DNA of 64,000 bases from Acidobacteriota bacterium. Its GTDB lineage: Bacteria; Acidobacteriota; Thermoanaerobaculia; Thermoanaerobaculales; Sulfomarinibacteraceae. Under the pieces are notes generated by a model. The model had not been told where the DNA came from. It saw only the letters and a list, made by a program, of their open reading frames with translations, and ran no database searches. The translations under genes were made by a program, and so were the position numbers. The stretch's first letter is position 1, and the number at the start of each line of letters is the position of its first letter. Positions 35,796 to 44,542 of the stretch are shown here, piece by piece. The stretch covers positions 1-64,000 of the forward strand of contig JAJDNM010000132.1 in assembly GCA_022340665.1 (NCBI GenBank), in the 5' to 3' direction.

Positions 35796-36686
35796 CTAGA
35801 TCAGTGCATCCTCTGTCCAACCGAGGCGAACCACCTCGATGCGCTCCTGATCGGCAACGCCGACGCCGTACTGGGTCTCCGCAACCTGGATGTGATGCGG
35901 AGGGGGGCTGATCGGGCGGTCGTCCCCGAAGTAGAGCTTCCGTTTTGCTTCGATCACCCGCGCACCGGTAGCGTCCACCGCCACCGGATCGAAACCGAGA
36001 ATCAGGCCTCTATACGGCCACACGAACTCCTTCGAAAAGCTGTGCGGTCCAGTCGAGTGAAACTGCGGGGTCAGCATCACGAGGGCGTTGAGACGCACCT
36101 TCCCCTTGAGCTCTGGGCGGAGCCATATCGAGCCGAGCGGTGCGCAAGCGTCAGCGTGGTAGTCCGGGTAACGTTCGGTGAAGGTGATGACGTTTTTGAG
36201 ACAGGTGCCGAGCCCCGCCCAGTTATGAGTGCGCATCGGCCGGGTGTTGATGAACGCCGTCGCGCGGCGGAAGACCGGGTTGGACTTGACCGCGCGATCG
36301 TCGACCGCGATATTCCCGGGGGCAACGCCAACCCTTTGGAGCTCGGCTCGCATCGCCTCTTCCAGAGCTGGCGGCGTGGGCAGGCGGGACCACACGTTGC
36401 TCTTGATGCCGACGACGTCTTCCGGCGAGAAGAGCTTTTTCCACGCCGACGCGGAGTCCTCGGTTCCGGTCAGCTCCACCAGACCCCGGTTGAGCATCCG
36501 GTGCAGAGCTTCCGATTCCGGCCGGCCCTCCTGATCGAGGACCGCACGATCGCGAATCAATACAACCCTGCTGGTGGGCTTACCTCCCCGGTCGCCGGCG
36601 TCCGAAGGTCTCGCGACCAGTCCCGACGCCGCTGCCGCGGTCCCCACCGCGAAAAAATCGCGGCGGCTGATCTTGGTGTCTCTCAT
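35796..36686 (-). CDS. Tat-exported DUF362 domain protein
   Basis: A 296-residue protein with an N-terminal Tat signal (SRRDFFAVGTAAAASGLVA, residues about 8-26). The DUF362 family core is visible as VVGIKSNVW, the RTHNWAGLGTCLKNVITFTE stretch, and GFDPVAVDATGARVIEAKR near the end. The family is of uncertain function and sometimes includes Fe-S proteins, but no Cys motif is present here. It overlaps the upstream lipoprotein gene by 1 bp. Confidence 0.85.
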   Translation of the reverse strand: MRDTKISRRDFFAVGTAAAASGLVARPSDAGDRGGKPTSRVVLIRDRAVLDQEGRPESEALHRMLNRGLVELTGTEDSASAWKKLFSPEDVVGIKSNVWSRLPTPPALEEAMRAELQRVGVAPGNIAVDDRAVKSNPVFRRATAFINTRPMRTHNWAGLGTCLKNVITFTERYPDYHADACAPLGSIWLRPELKGKVRLNALVMLTPQFHSTGPHSFSKEFVWPYRGLILGFDPVAVDATGARVIEAKRKLYFGDDRPISPPPHHIQVAETQYGVGVADQERIEVVRLGWTEDALI

Positions 36687-37555
36687 CAGTCACCTCCCGT
36701 CACGTCTGCCAACAGTTCGTCGGCCACGGCTGAGGGCTCCGGCGAGAGCACGGCCGCCAAACGCGAGGCGCTCCTGAGCGTCTCAAGGCCCGCCGCCTCG
36801 GCGCCATTTTCGGCGGCCTTCGCCGTCGCCTCGTCCGGGTAGTCGGCCACCAGCAGCCAGGCGTTGCCGGCCGGACGCTCGTACCGGCCGAGCACCGCGT
36901 CGACATCGGGCCCGAGCTGCAGCACGTTTTCATACCCCAGGTACACGACGCCATTCAAAATCTCCTGCGTGTGGAAAAAGACGACCGAGCGTTGATCGAG
37001 CCCTTCAACCGGGAGCTCGGCCACCAGGGGTGAGGCCTCCCCAACGTCTGAAATTGCATCAGCCGCCGCGCGACCGATTTCGATCACCGCTTTCGCGGCC
37101 GCCTCACTCTCACCCTCGGCATAGACCGAGCCGAACCACGATCCCTTCCAAAACGAGAGCCATCCGAAACGAAAACGCCCGCCCTGACCGACCTCCACGT
37201 CCGTGCCGTCTCGATCGTGCGTGAAGACACCGAAGGCATCGGCAGGAGATGCCTGCTCGAAGAGATCGAGCACGATGTCCGGCTCGCCTTCGGGGCCTTC
37301 ATAACGCCGAGACAGGCAGCGGAGCATCCCATAGGCCATATAGACCTCGGCGTGGCCGTCGATGTAGGAGTAGATCGACTCGGTATCGTAGACCTGGCCT
37401 CCATCGACAGCCCGCCACCCGGAGGCGCCGTCCGGTAGATTCGGCGTCACTCCCTGGCCTGCGCCGGGCTGGGTTGGGGCCTCTGAACAGGACATCATCG
37501 AACCCAGGATCGCGAAGACAAGGATGGGAACGAGGGCCGCCTGCCGCAACGCCAT
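36686..37555 (-). CDS. Lipoprotein of the DUF6599 type
   Basis: A 289-residue exported lipoprotein. The signal peptide ends in a lipobox (ILGSMMSC, Cys at about residue 23). The mature part contains YIDGHAEVYMAYGMLRCLSR and DAFGVFTHDRDGTDVEVG, features I associate with DUF6599 proteins. ATG 37555 is set by GGAGGAG 4 nt upstream. It forms a two-gene operon with the Tat-exported DUF362 protein. Biochemical role unknown. Confidence 0.8.
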   Translation of the reverse strand: MALRQAALVPILVFAILGSMMSCSEAPTQPGAGQGVTPNLPDGASGWRAVDGGQVYDTESIYSYIDGHAEVYMAYGMLRCLSRRYEGPEGEPDIVLDLFEQASPADAFGVFTHDRDGTDVEVGQGGRFRFGWLSFWKGSWFGSVYAEGESEAAAKAVIEIGRAAADAISDVGEASPLVAELPVEGLDQRSVVFFHTQEILNGVVYLGYENVLQLGPDVDAVLGRYERPAGNAWLLVADYPDEATAKAAENGAEAAGLETLRSASRLAAVLSPEPSAVADELLADVTGGD

Positions 37556-37610
37556 GTGCTCCTCCGGTGCCGGGATTTCACCGGTCGATGATAACAGGAG
37601 GCTGGGCAAG

Positions 37611-37745
37611 GAATTTTGAATTCTGAGTTTTGAGTTTTGAGTTCTGAGTTCTGAGTTTTGAGTTTTGAGTTTTGAGTTTTGAGTTCCCGCCCACACCCGC
37701 CAGAGACCGGGAGGGTGGCACATCCGAAATTCGAAATCCGAAACG
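37611..37745. repeat. Long TTTTGAG-unit repeat with TTCGAAAT right arm
   Basis: About ten GAGTTTT/GAGTTCT units (37614-37685), core CCCGCCCACACCC...CCGGGAGGGTGGC, and right arm ATCCGAAATTCGAAATCCG. The two arms use different units, so pairing is imperfect. It lies in a divergent gap, directly before the extended -10 box of the next gene. Confidence 0.72.
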
Positions 37746-37765
37746 GAAGAGGCGTAAGTCGACCG

Positions 37766-37774
37766 TGCTACCGT
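37766..37774 (+). promoter_or_regulatory. Extended -10 box for leaderless sulfatase-fold gene
   Basis: TGCTACCGT, with TACCGT ending 6 nt before the ATG at 37781; no Shine-Dalgarno sequence. Spacing places transcription start at the start codon. Confidence 0.45.
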
Positions 37775-37780
37775 GCGCAC

Positions 37781-39295
37781 ATGCGTCGGGCCGCTCTCGC
37801 TCTGCTCGTTACCGGTCTGTCAGCCGCCGTTGGCTGTGCCCGACCGGAACCCGAACCGCCAGCCCCAAATGTGGTCCTGATCACCGTTGACGCCCTGCGC
37901 GCCGACTTCGTATCCTACGCCGGCCATCCGAACCAGACCTCGCCGGTGCTCGACGCCTTCGCCCGAGAGAACGTGATATTCACACAGGCGTTGACCTCTT
38001 TCCCCGGGACCGCGCCGGCGATGCCGTCCTTGATGACCGGCCTCTACCCGAGCTTTGAGAACGTGGACAGGTGGAGCAAGCAGACCCGCAACGGCTTCAA
38101 CGAATTCGAGTCGCCAGATGAGGTCGAACGTCCCGGCCTGAGCGACCACCTGAGGATGCTGGCGGAGATTCTCCGCGATGCCGGCTATCAGACGCTGGGG
38201 TTTCACACCAATCCAAACCTCAGCACGACCGCCAATTTCCAGCAGGGATTCGAGGAGTACTTCCAGTTCGAGGACTATCTGACGAAGGTCAGGGCCGAGC
38301 GAAATCACAAGTTGATCGGGAACTACCCGCCCGCTCCGATCGTCGTCGACCGGGTGCTGAAGCGCCTCGACGCCGGCTTCGACAGGCCGGTTTTTCTCTG
38401 GATCCACTTCATGGAGCCACACAGCCCGTACCTTCCACCCGAGGAGTACGCCAGGCTCTTCGATCGAACCGACACCGGTGTCACCGACCTGGAGATCAAC
38501 GAGTCTCTCTATCACCTCCTCTGGACCCAACAGGGATCCCTGAGAGTGGCTCGCGACTACCCGTCTCCCGAGGAGCGCGGCCTCGATCGCGACCAGTTCG
38601 TCGATCACATTCTGGGCCTGTACGAGGGCGAGATCCGATTCCTTGACGACCAACTTGAAATCCTCTTCGGCGGCTTCAAGGCCATGGGGTTGTGGGACAA
38701 CACGATGGTGATGCTGACCGCCGACCATGGAGAGGAGTTCCTCGATCACGGCCAGGTCGCCCACACCGAGCTCACCGCCCTCGCCGAGGAACTCATCCGG
38801 ATCCCGCTGGTCTTCAAGCTACCGGATGCCGGGCGTCGGGGTTTGGTCATCGACGATCTCGTGCGGATGGTTGATTTCGCGCCGACCATTCTCGACTATG
38901 CCGGCCTGCCGGCCGAGGCCGGGCAGATGGAGGGCGTCAGCCTGCGACCGCTCATCGAAAGCGGCGGCACACCGCCGATGACTGCCTTCTACAGCACGAT
39001 CCACTACAACATAGTGCGCGATGCGCGCTGGAAATACCGACTGGAAAAAGGCGCCGACGGGAAAGGCCGGTCTGTCGAACGTCTGTTCGACATCGTCGCC
39101 GATCCGGCGGAATTGAATGACGTCGCCGGCCTCCATCCCGATATCGTCGAGCGGATGCGCGAAGAATATCGGGAGTTCGCCGAGATGCTGACTTCCAGAA
39201 GGCCGCCCAGCGACGCTCCAGGGGGCAAATCCATCGAGGAGATCGGTCCTGAAGAGCTGGAGCGCCTCGAGGCCCTGGGATATGTCAACGATTGA
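37781..39295 (+). CDS. Exported sulfatase-fold (alkaline phosphatase superfamily) lipoprotein 1
   Basis: A 504-residue protein with lipoprotein signal (LLVTGLSAAVGC, Cys19). Metal site Asp37 is in VVLITVDALRADFVSY, and TADHGEEFLDHGQVAH carries the second metal ligands. The nucleophile site, CxPxR in sulfatases, reads T77-A-P-A-M, so formylglycine cannot form and threonine is the likely nucleophile, as in LtaS and NPP-type enzymes. The C-terminal LEALGYVND is typical. A phosphodiesterase or transferase acting in the periplasm is more likely than sulfate hydrolysis. It is followed by a paralogue. Confidence 0.85.
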   Translation: MRRAALALLVTGLSAAVGCARPEPEPPAPNVVLITVDALRADFVSYAGHPNQTSPVLDAFARENVIFTQALTSFPGTAPAMPSLMTGLYPSFENVDRWSKQTRNGFNEFESPDEVERPGLSDHLRMLAEILRDAGYQTLGFHTNPNLSTTANFQQGFEEYFQFEDYLTKVRAERNHKLIGNYPPAPIVVDRVLKRLDAGFDRPVFLWIHFMEPHSPYLPPEEYARLFDRTDTGVTDLEINESLYHLLWTQQGSLRVARDYPSPEERGLDRDQFVDHILGLYEGEIRFLDDQLEILFGGFKAMGLWDNTMVMLTADHGEEFLDHGQVAHTELTALAEELIRIPLVFKLPDAGRRGLVIDDLVRMVDFAPTILDYAGLPAEAGQMEGVSLRPLIESGGTPPMTAFYSTIHYNIVRDARWKYRLEKGADGKGRSVERLFDIVADPAELNDVAGLHPDIVERMREEYREFAEMLTSRRPPSDAPGGKSIEEIGPEELERLEALGYVND

Positions 39296-39344
39296 CCATC
39301 GCCGTCCTCGTTTTCGAGTCTGTCCGGGTTACTCCCCGGCCACG

Positions 39345-40706
39345 ATGCGACGGGTCGTTCCATTCCTCCTGCTGGCCAGCATCGCCCCCGCATGTCACGA
39401 GAAAACGGCCGCGGATCCCACCGTCGAACCACCCGAGAATGTGTTGATCGTCATGGTTGACACCCTGCGCGCGGATCATATGAGCACCTACGGATTCGGC
39501 AGAAGGACGACACCGTTCATCGACGGATTCTCGGAAGGTGCGGTGGTGTTCGAGCGTGCGCGATCCCAGGCCAGCTGCACCTTCCCGTCGGTGAATTCAC
39601 TCTTGACCTCGCGCTATCCGGGGATCTTCACGGTTCAGGAAAAAGGCCGGTTCGGCATCCCCGAGGGAATCCCCTCCATCTCCGAGATCCTCGATGCGCA
39701 CGGGTACAACACGGTAGCGATATCTGCAAGCCACATCGTCCGTGCGACTCCGAACGAATACAACCAATTCGGCGGGTTCGACCGAGGATTCGACACCTTC
39801 GTCGAGGGATGTCGATGGCTTCACGGCGCTTGTCTCTTGGGCAAGATCAAACGCCAGCTCGACGCTCTGGAAGAGCCCTATTTCCTTTACCTTCACTTCA
39901 TGGAACCGCACTCACCCTACCGTCCTCCGAAACGATACACCCGAAGATTCGCGGGCGATTACGAGGGGTACGATTTCATCCGGAGAGGTGATCCCAACCC
40001 AATCGGCAAAATGCTCTACGCCGGTGGACCCGATCTCGAAATCGGCGATCTCGAGATCAATCATCTGATGGACCTTTACGATGACGAGATCCGCTACTTC
40101 GACGGCGTGTTCCATCGTCTGCTGGAAAGTCTCGAAGCGCGCGACCTGCTCGAACGAACTCTCATCGTGTTGGTGTCAGACCACGGCGAGGAATTTCTCG
40201 AACACGGTCATATCAAGCACTGCCGGGGCGTATGGGACACCGTGACCCATGTGCCACTGATCCTCCGCGTACCGGGCCTCGAAAACGGCCGGCGCATTGA
40301 CGCAGCAGTCGGCAACATCGACATCGTACCGACCCTGCTCGATTACCTCGGCATCGACACGCAAGAATACGGCTTCGAGGGATCCAGCCTCCGCCCATTG
40401 ATCGAGGGCCGGGAGACCACGCACCGATTCGCCTTTGCGGATGTCGGTCGGTATCGAAGCGTCGATGACGGTCGATTCCATCTGATATTCGATATCGCGA
40501 ATGATCGTCTGACCCTGTTTGATGTCATGGCGGACCCCTTCGAGCAGCGCGACCTCTTCAATCCCTCCCACTCAGCAACAGAATCTCTGTCTCTCGAGCT
40601 CAACAACTGGCTCGCGAATACGGGCCAGCGTTTTCGCATCGACGAACACGCTGCCGGTGCACGAAACAAGGAGGAGGAGCTTCGCGCCCTCGGTTATCTC
40701 GAGTGA
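39345..40706 (+). CDS. Exported sulfatase-fold lipoprotein 2
   Basis: A 453-residue paralogue of the preceding gene, 49 bp downstream, with lipobox LLLASIAPAC (Cys17). Signatures are VLIVMVDTLRADHMSTYG, YLHFMEPHSPYRPP and LVSDHGEEFLEHGH. The nucleophile position reads C78-T79-F-P-S-V. Alignment on the following SLLT and Pro81 puts Thr79, not Cys78, at the catalytic position, and the downstream Arg is Val. It ends LRALGYLE. Start 39345 is chosen because it begins the signal peptide. Confidence 0.85.
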   Translation: MRRVVPFLLLASIAPACHEKTAADPTVEPPENVLIVMVDTLRADHMSTYGFGRRTTPFIDGFSEGAVVFERARSQASCTFPSVNSLLTSRYPGIFTVQEKGRFGIPEGIPSISEILDAHGYNTVAISASHIVRATPNEYNQFGGFDRGFDTFVEGCRWLHGACLLGKIKRQLDALEEPYFLYLHFMEPHSPYRPPKRYTRRFAGDYEGYDFIRRGDPNPIGKMLYAGGPDLEIGDLEINHLMDLYDDEIRYFDGVFHRLLESLEARDLLERTLIVLVSDHGEEFLEHGHIKHCRGVWDTVTHVPLILRVPGLENGRRIDAAVGNIDIVPTLLDYLGIDTQEYGFEGSSLRPLIEGRETTHRFAFADVGRYRSVDDGRFHLIFDIANDRLTLFDVMADPFEQRDLFNPSHSATESLSLELNNWLANTGQRFRIDEHAAGARNKEEELRALGYLE

Positions 40707-40710
40707 GGTT

Positions 40711-42498
40711 TCACTCGACGTAACCGAATGCGCGCAGGCGCTCCCGCTCTGCCTCACTGAGGTCAACCTGGTTGGCTTCCCCCTGCGAGCCGAAACGCCG
40801 GTACAGGTCGCTCGAGGCCTGATGATGCCTGCGCAACAAACCGCGGAGCTCGCGCACAGCATCTCCCCCACCGAGTTGGTTCTCCTCGCCCGGGTCAGTC
40901 GCCAGGTCGTAAATCCGCGGAGGCGATTTGCGATCGAAGATTCCCTTGAGATCACCGATGATGACGGCTTTGACCAGCGTCCCCGTGAAGACCGCCTCCT
41001 CCTGCCGTGGTGCACGGAGGTCCTGGCCGGGAAGCCCGTCGGCAGACAACCCTGCATATTCGAGCAGCGTCGGTGCGACGTCGATCGCGGAGCGCAGGTC
41101 GGTGTGAATCTCGCCTCGTCCCGCGCCGTACGGCCATTTGATGATCAGGGGGACGCGTACCACTTCCTCGTGCACCGTGTTGTGGCCGAACTCCCCTCGC
41201 TCGCCGAATGCCTCACCGTGGTCCGAGGTCACCACGACCAGCATCTGCTCCCACACTCCGCTCGCCCGCAATGTGTCAAAGAGCTGTCCCAAAGCGCCGT
41301 CGAGATAGCGGACACCTTCGTCATAGGTGTAGCGCAGGATCTCGGCGTCCTGTTCCTCGAGCGCCACATCACCGTGGTGGAGGCCATTGACGAACTGCGA
41401 GGCGCAGAGCCCATCGCGGCACCCGAATCCGCGGACACTGAACCGTTGGGCGATGCTCATTCTGTTCAGACCCGGCGCTTCGTAGGGAAGGATGGCAAAG
41501 TCCGAATGCGGCTCGAAGGTGTGGAGAAAGAAGAAGAAATTCTCGTCGCGATGATCGAGGACCCATTCGCCCGCCATCCGCGCCTGGCGGCCCGCCCGCC
41601 AGCGGGTCACCCGATAGCTGTCGAATCCCTTGTCGAAGCCCCACCGCGGGCTCAGCCAGGTGCAGTCGAAGACCAGCGCAGCGGTGGTGAGCCCTGTACT
41701 TCTAAGCCGCCCGGCGAGCGTCGGAATGCCGGGATCCATCGCCTGTTCGAGGTTGATGGCGCGGTGGGTTTCCGGGTAGAAGCCGGTCAACATCGAGGCA
41801 TGGGACGGTTTGGTCCAGCTGGCAGCGGCGTAGTGTCTCGACCAGGCCTCGGCCTCGGAGACGAACCGATCGAGAGAGGGCGTCTGCACGGCCCCTCCCA
41901 GAGACCCGACGGCGTCCCCCCGCAGGGTGTCAACCGAGATCAACAGAATCTGTGTCGGCGCGGCCGCACCTTCCGCCACGGGCACCTGATGTATGACCGT
42001 GGCCTCGCGCAGAAAAAGGGAGCAACCCTCGTCGATCTCCGGTTCGAGCCACAGGCTCGCCTCCTGGCCGCCACCCGCATCGAGGGCCACCTTGCGGGTC
42101 CACCAGCCTCCTGCCGCACCGAGGTCGACCTCGAAATGACTCTTGCCACCGCGGCCCTCGTGCAAGCCGACGCGAAGAATCCCCTCCGTGCCGCCCTCTC
42201 GATTCTCCCCGCACTGAAGGAATCCACCGAGGGTCAGGCTCGCGTCGTGGCCCAGAGTCAATCTCGTGTGCACCCTCTGACCGGGACTCAGAGCGACCGC
42301 GACCCATGTCTCATCAGCGGCGACGACCTCGTCGGCGCTCAGCACTCCAGCTGACGACGCCAGGCGCCGCTCGCCGATCAAATCGAGAACTCGTTGTTCC
42401 GTCGGGCCGGGTTCATGGTCCCCACACCCGAGGGCGGCGATCAAAGCACAGCACAATGTAAAGGTTCTCGTGCAACGTCGAAGATGACACCGCCTCAT
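40711..42498 (-). CDS. Exported sulfatase-fold lipoprotein 3 with N-terminal extra domain
   Basis: A 595-residue lipoprotein (LCCALIAALGC, Cys25) with about 150 extra N-terminal residues that look beta-rich (VALSPGQRVHTRLTLGHDAS). The sulfatase-fold domain starts at about residue 183 (ILLISVDTLRGDAVGSLGG). The nucleophile motif is T229-K-P-S-H, again threonine. The metal-site region is TSDHGEAFGERGEFGHN. It ends LRAFGYVE. It is convergent with paralogue 2, with only 4 bp between stops. A TACCAT box lies 8 nt before the ATG. Confidence 0.85.
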   Translation of the reverse strand: MRRCHLRRCTRTFTLCCALIAALGCGDHEPGPTEQRVLDLIGERRLASSAGVLSADEVVAADETWVAVALSPGQRVHTRLTLGHDASLTLGGFLQCGENREGGTEGILRVGLHEGRGGKSHFEVDLGAAGGWWTRKVALDAGGGQEASLWLEPEIDEGCSLFLREATVIHQVPVAEGAAAPTQILLISVDTLRGDAVGSLGGAVQTPSLDRFVSEAEAWSRHYAAASWTKPSHASMLTGFYPETHRAINLEQAMDPGIPTLAGRLRSTGLTTAALVFDCTWLSPRWGFDKGFDSYRVTRWRAGRQARMAGEWVLDHRDENFFFFLHTFEPHSDFAILPYEAPGLNRMSIAQRFSVRGFGCRDGLCASQFVNGLHHGDVALEEQDAEILRYTYDEGVRYLDGALGQLFDTLRASGVWEQMLVVVTSDHGEAFGERGEFGHNTVHEEVVRVPLIIKWPYGAGRGEIHTDLRSAIDVAPTLLEYAGLSADGLPGQDLRAPRQEEAVFTGTLVKAVIIGDLKGIFDRKSPPRIYDLATDPGEENQLGGGDAVRELRGLLRRHHQASSDLYRRFGSQGEANQVDLSEAERERLRAFGYVE

Positions 42499-42546
42499 GG
42501 CGAGCCATGGTACCCGACGACGCCTGTGAGTTACGAGTGCAAGATC

Positions 42547-43251
42547 CTAATTCCTCGCTCCAGATTCAATGCCAGCTTTTTCTCGAGCGACCAGCTCCGC
42601 CGCATACATCTCGTTGTACAGAATGGCGGTCTCCCAGAACCTGGCCTCGGCCATGTCCCACTGAGAATCGAGCAGGCCATCAAACGATCTCATCACCTCA
42701 GCTGCACCCAGCTTTCGCGCACGCAACAAAAGACGAAAAACGTGCGTCGCGCTGTCTACGGTCCGCTGGGCGAGGGTGAAGAGTGGGCTCGGATCGATCT
42801 CCTGCAAAACCCGATTGAAGACGTCGATAGCGAGATCGGTGTCGGCCTCGGGGGACAGATGGCCGCCACGGGTCATGTGATCGATCAGATAGGCACGATG
42901 CCAGTACTCGGCGAGCGCGACCGCTGCATCCTGGACGGTAAAAATGTAGATGATCTTGCGCCACAAGCGCGTGAGTATGTACTTGCCGACCTTGATCGGC
43001 AGCCACAGGCAGCCGGACAGGAACGACGACGGTGCCTCGACCGGACGACCCAACTCGGCGCGGACCTCGGGCGGGATAGGCCTCTCTCTCACGCGCCCGA
43101 TCGTTCCGGGGATCCTCCGTCGGAAAATCCTCTCGAAGAAAATGTCGACCAACGGCACGGGGATCAGCATCGAGAGGCCAGCGCAGGTCGCATCGGCGAA
43201 AACGCGCCAATCGAATATCGAATCCCGACCTTCAGCACTCTGTTCCGCCAC
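42547..43251 (-). CDS. Membrane-associated protein of unknown function
   Basis: A 234-residue protein. Start GTG 43251 is proposed because GGGAGG lies 4 nt upstream; a GTG at 43284 is possible. A hydrophobic stretch ATCAGLSMLIPVPLVDIFFE leads into basic RIFRRRIPGTIGRVRE. A second hydrophobic stretch is SGCLWLPIKVGKYILTRLWR. The C-terminal half is helical (LAIDVFNRVLQEIDPSPLF). No family recognised; possibly a peripheral inner-membrane protein. Confidence 0.65.
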   Translation of the reverse strand: MAEQSAEGRDSIFDWRVFADATCAGLSMLIPVPLVDIFFERIFRRRIPGTIGRVRERPIPPEVRAELGRPVEAPSSFLSGCLWLPIKVGKYILTRLWRKIIYIFTVQDAAVALAEYWHRAYLIDHMTRGGHLSPEADTDLAIDVFNRVLQEIDPSPLFTLAQRTVDSATHVFRLLLRARKLGAAEVMRSFDGLLDSQWDMAEARFWETAILYNEMYAAELVAREKAGIESGARN

Positions 43252-43306
43252 CAATCCTCCCGGAAATCCCCAGCAAGGTACCACGGTGTGAAAGACCCCG
43301 GATTGC

Positions 43307-43400
43307 GAATTTCGGTTTTCGAGTTTCTTGTTTCATACTGAAACCGTCGAGGCGGATGGCAGGCAATTCCGAATTCCTGATTCCGAATTCCTCATTCATT
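43307..43400. repeat. TTCGAGTTTC / AATTCCGAATTCC hairpin-family repeat
   Basis: Left units GCGAATTTCGGTTTTCGAG (43304-43330); GGCGGATGGC core; right units AATTCCGAATTCCTG, TTCCGAATTCCTC (43363-43394). It lies in a divergent gap, directly before the TGCTACACT promoter box. Confidence 0.55.
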
Positions 43401-43404
43401 CTCC

Positions 43405-43413
43405 TGCTACACT
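43405..43413 (+). promoter_or_regulatory. Extended -10 box for the HAL2-like phosphatase gene
   Basis: TGCTACACT ends 8 nt before ATG 43422, which has no Shine-Dalgarno sequence. Leader would be 0-3 nt. Confidence 0.45.
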
Positions 43414-43421
43414 CTCCGCCC

Positions 43422-44405
43422 ATGTACGAACACGAACAACAGGTGGCTTCCGATATCGTCGCCGAGGTCTGCAGTCTCGCTCGTCGGGTCCAGGATCAAA
43501 TCGCCGCCGCCAGCGATTCCGTTACCAAGAGTGATCGCTCGCCGGTCACGCTGGCGGATCTCGCAACCCAGGTCGTCGTCAGCCGTCGGCTGATGGACGC
43601 ATTCCCCGGAGATCCCTTGCTGGCCGAGGAAAGCTCCGATGCCTTCGACAACTCCCCCAACATGGCCTCGAGGGTGCACGAACAAATTAAAATCCACATC
43701 CCTGATATCACGCGCGAATCGATGGTCGAGGCACTCGACCGCGGCGATCACGCCGGAGAGAGTGGACGGTACTGGGTCCTGGACCCGATCGACGGCACCA
43801 AAGGCTTCCTCCGCGGTGATCAGTATGCGATCGCCCTGGCCCTGGTGGATGCCGGTCGCGTCGTGGTCGGCGTCCTCGGGTGTCCCAATCTGCCGGCTTC
43901 CTCAGCCAACGCCGAATCCGCCACGGGGTACCTTTTCAGTGCGAGGATCGGAGAAGGAACGATCGCTCGGTCGATCGACGCCAGCGAGTGGCATGCAATT
44001 CAGACTGACGACATCTCGAACCCAGCCGAGGCAGTTCTCTGCGAGTCGGTGGAGGCCGCTCACGCGGCCCATTCGGTTCAAGGCAGGATCGCCAGCAGTC
44101 TCGGGATCTCGGCCCCTTCCTATCGCATTGACAGCCAGTGCAAGTACGCGGTGGTCGCCCGTGGCGACGCGTCGATCTACCTTCGTCTGCCTCGCGATGC
44201 CACCTACCGGGAGAAGGTCTGGGACCACGCGGCCGGTTCGCTGGTTGTCGAGGAAGCCGGGGGACGCGTGACCGATCTTCAGGGGCACTCTCTGGATTTC
44301 TCCAAGGGTCGGCTGCTCGGCAACGGGCAGGGCATCGTCTGCACGAACGGAGCAATTCACGATCAGGTCCTGGCCGCCTGTCGTGCTGAGCTCGGCCTGA
44401 ATTGA
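43422..44405 (+). CDS. 3'(2'),5'-bisphosphate nucleotidase (HAL2/CysQ-like inositol monophosphatase family)
   Basis: A 327-residue metal-dependent phosphatase, closest in pattern to yeast/plant HAL2 enzymes that remove the 3' phosphate of PAP/PAPS. Motifs are KSDRSPVTLADLATQVVVSR, metal-site YWVLDPIDGTKGFLRGDQYA and VWDHAAGSLVVEEAGGRVTD. The length and the GFLRGDQYA loop favour HAL2 over inositol monophosphatase. Codons upstream of 43422 in the same frame are repeat sequence, so this ATG is used. It may clear PAP from sulfate metabolism. Confidence 0.88.
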   Translation: MYEHEQQVASDIVAEVCSLARRVQDQIAAASDSVTKSDRSPVTLADLATQVVVSRRLMDAFPGDPLLAEESSDAFDNSPNMASRVHEQIKIHIPDITRESMVEALDRGDHAGESGRYWVLDPIDGTKGFLRGDQYAIALALVDAGRVVVGVLGCPNLPASSANAESATGYLFSARIGEGTIARSIDASEWHAIQTDDISNPAEAVLCESVEAAHAAHSVQGRIASSLGISAPSYRIDSQCKYAVVARGDASIYLRLPRDATYREKVWDHAAGSLVVEEAGGRVTDLQGHSLDFSKGRLLGNGQGIVCTNGAIHDQVLAACRAELGLN

Positions 44406-44421
44406 CGCAACGCCCGCCCCA

Positions 44422-44542
44422 AAATCGATACTCGTCTCTCGATGCTCGATTTGACGAATCACGACAACCCTATCGCCGAATTGCCAAGAGATCGGCGAAT
44501 ACGTCGAGTATCGAGAAACGAGAATCGCGGATCGAGTATCAG
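44422..44542. repeat. CGATGCTCGAT/CGAGTATCGAG hairpin repeat at convergent gene ends
   Basis: Left arm CGATACTCGTCTCTCGATGCTCGAT (44427-44451) and right arm GTCGAGTATCGAG...GGATCGAGTATC (44503-44540) are inverted. The loop (GACGAATCACG...GCCGAATTGCCAAGAG) resembles the CAACAAATC...GAATTxTCAAG core at 35600 and 50180. The purF stop (44539-44541) lies at the end of the right arm. Confidence 0.68.

Noticed and set aside
37679-37780. In-frame extension of sulfatase-fold gene 1
   Set aside because: It encodes repeat sequence and lies upstream of the promoter box; the signal peptide starts at 37781.
37781-40706. Tandem genes as ordinary formylglycine sulfatases
   Set aside because: The CxPxR cysteine is replaced by threonine and no maturase gene is in the window.
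43356-43421. In-frame N-terminal extension of the HAL2-like gene (NSEFLIPNSSF-type peptide)
   Set aside because: It translates the AATTCCGAATTCC repeat; the true start is ATG 43422 next to the promoter box.
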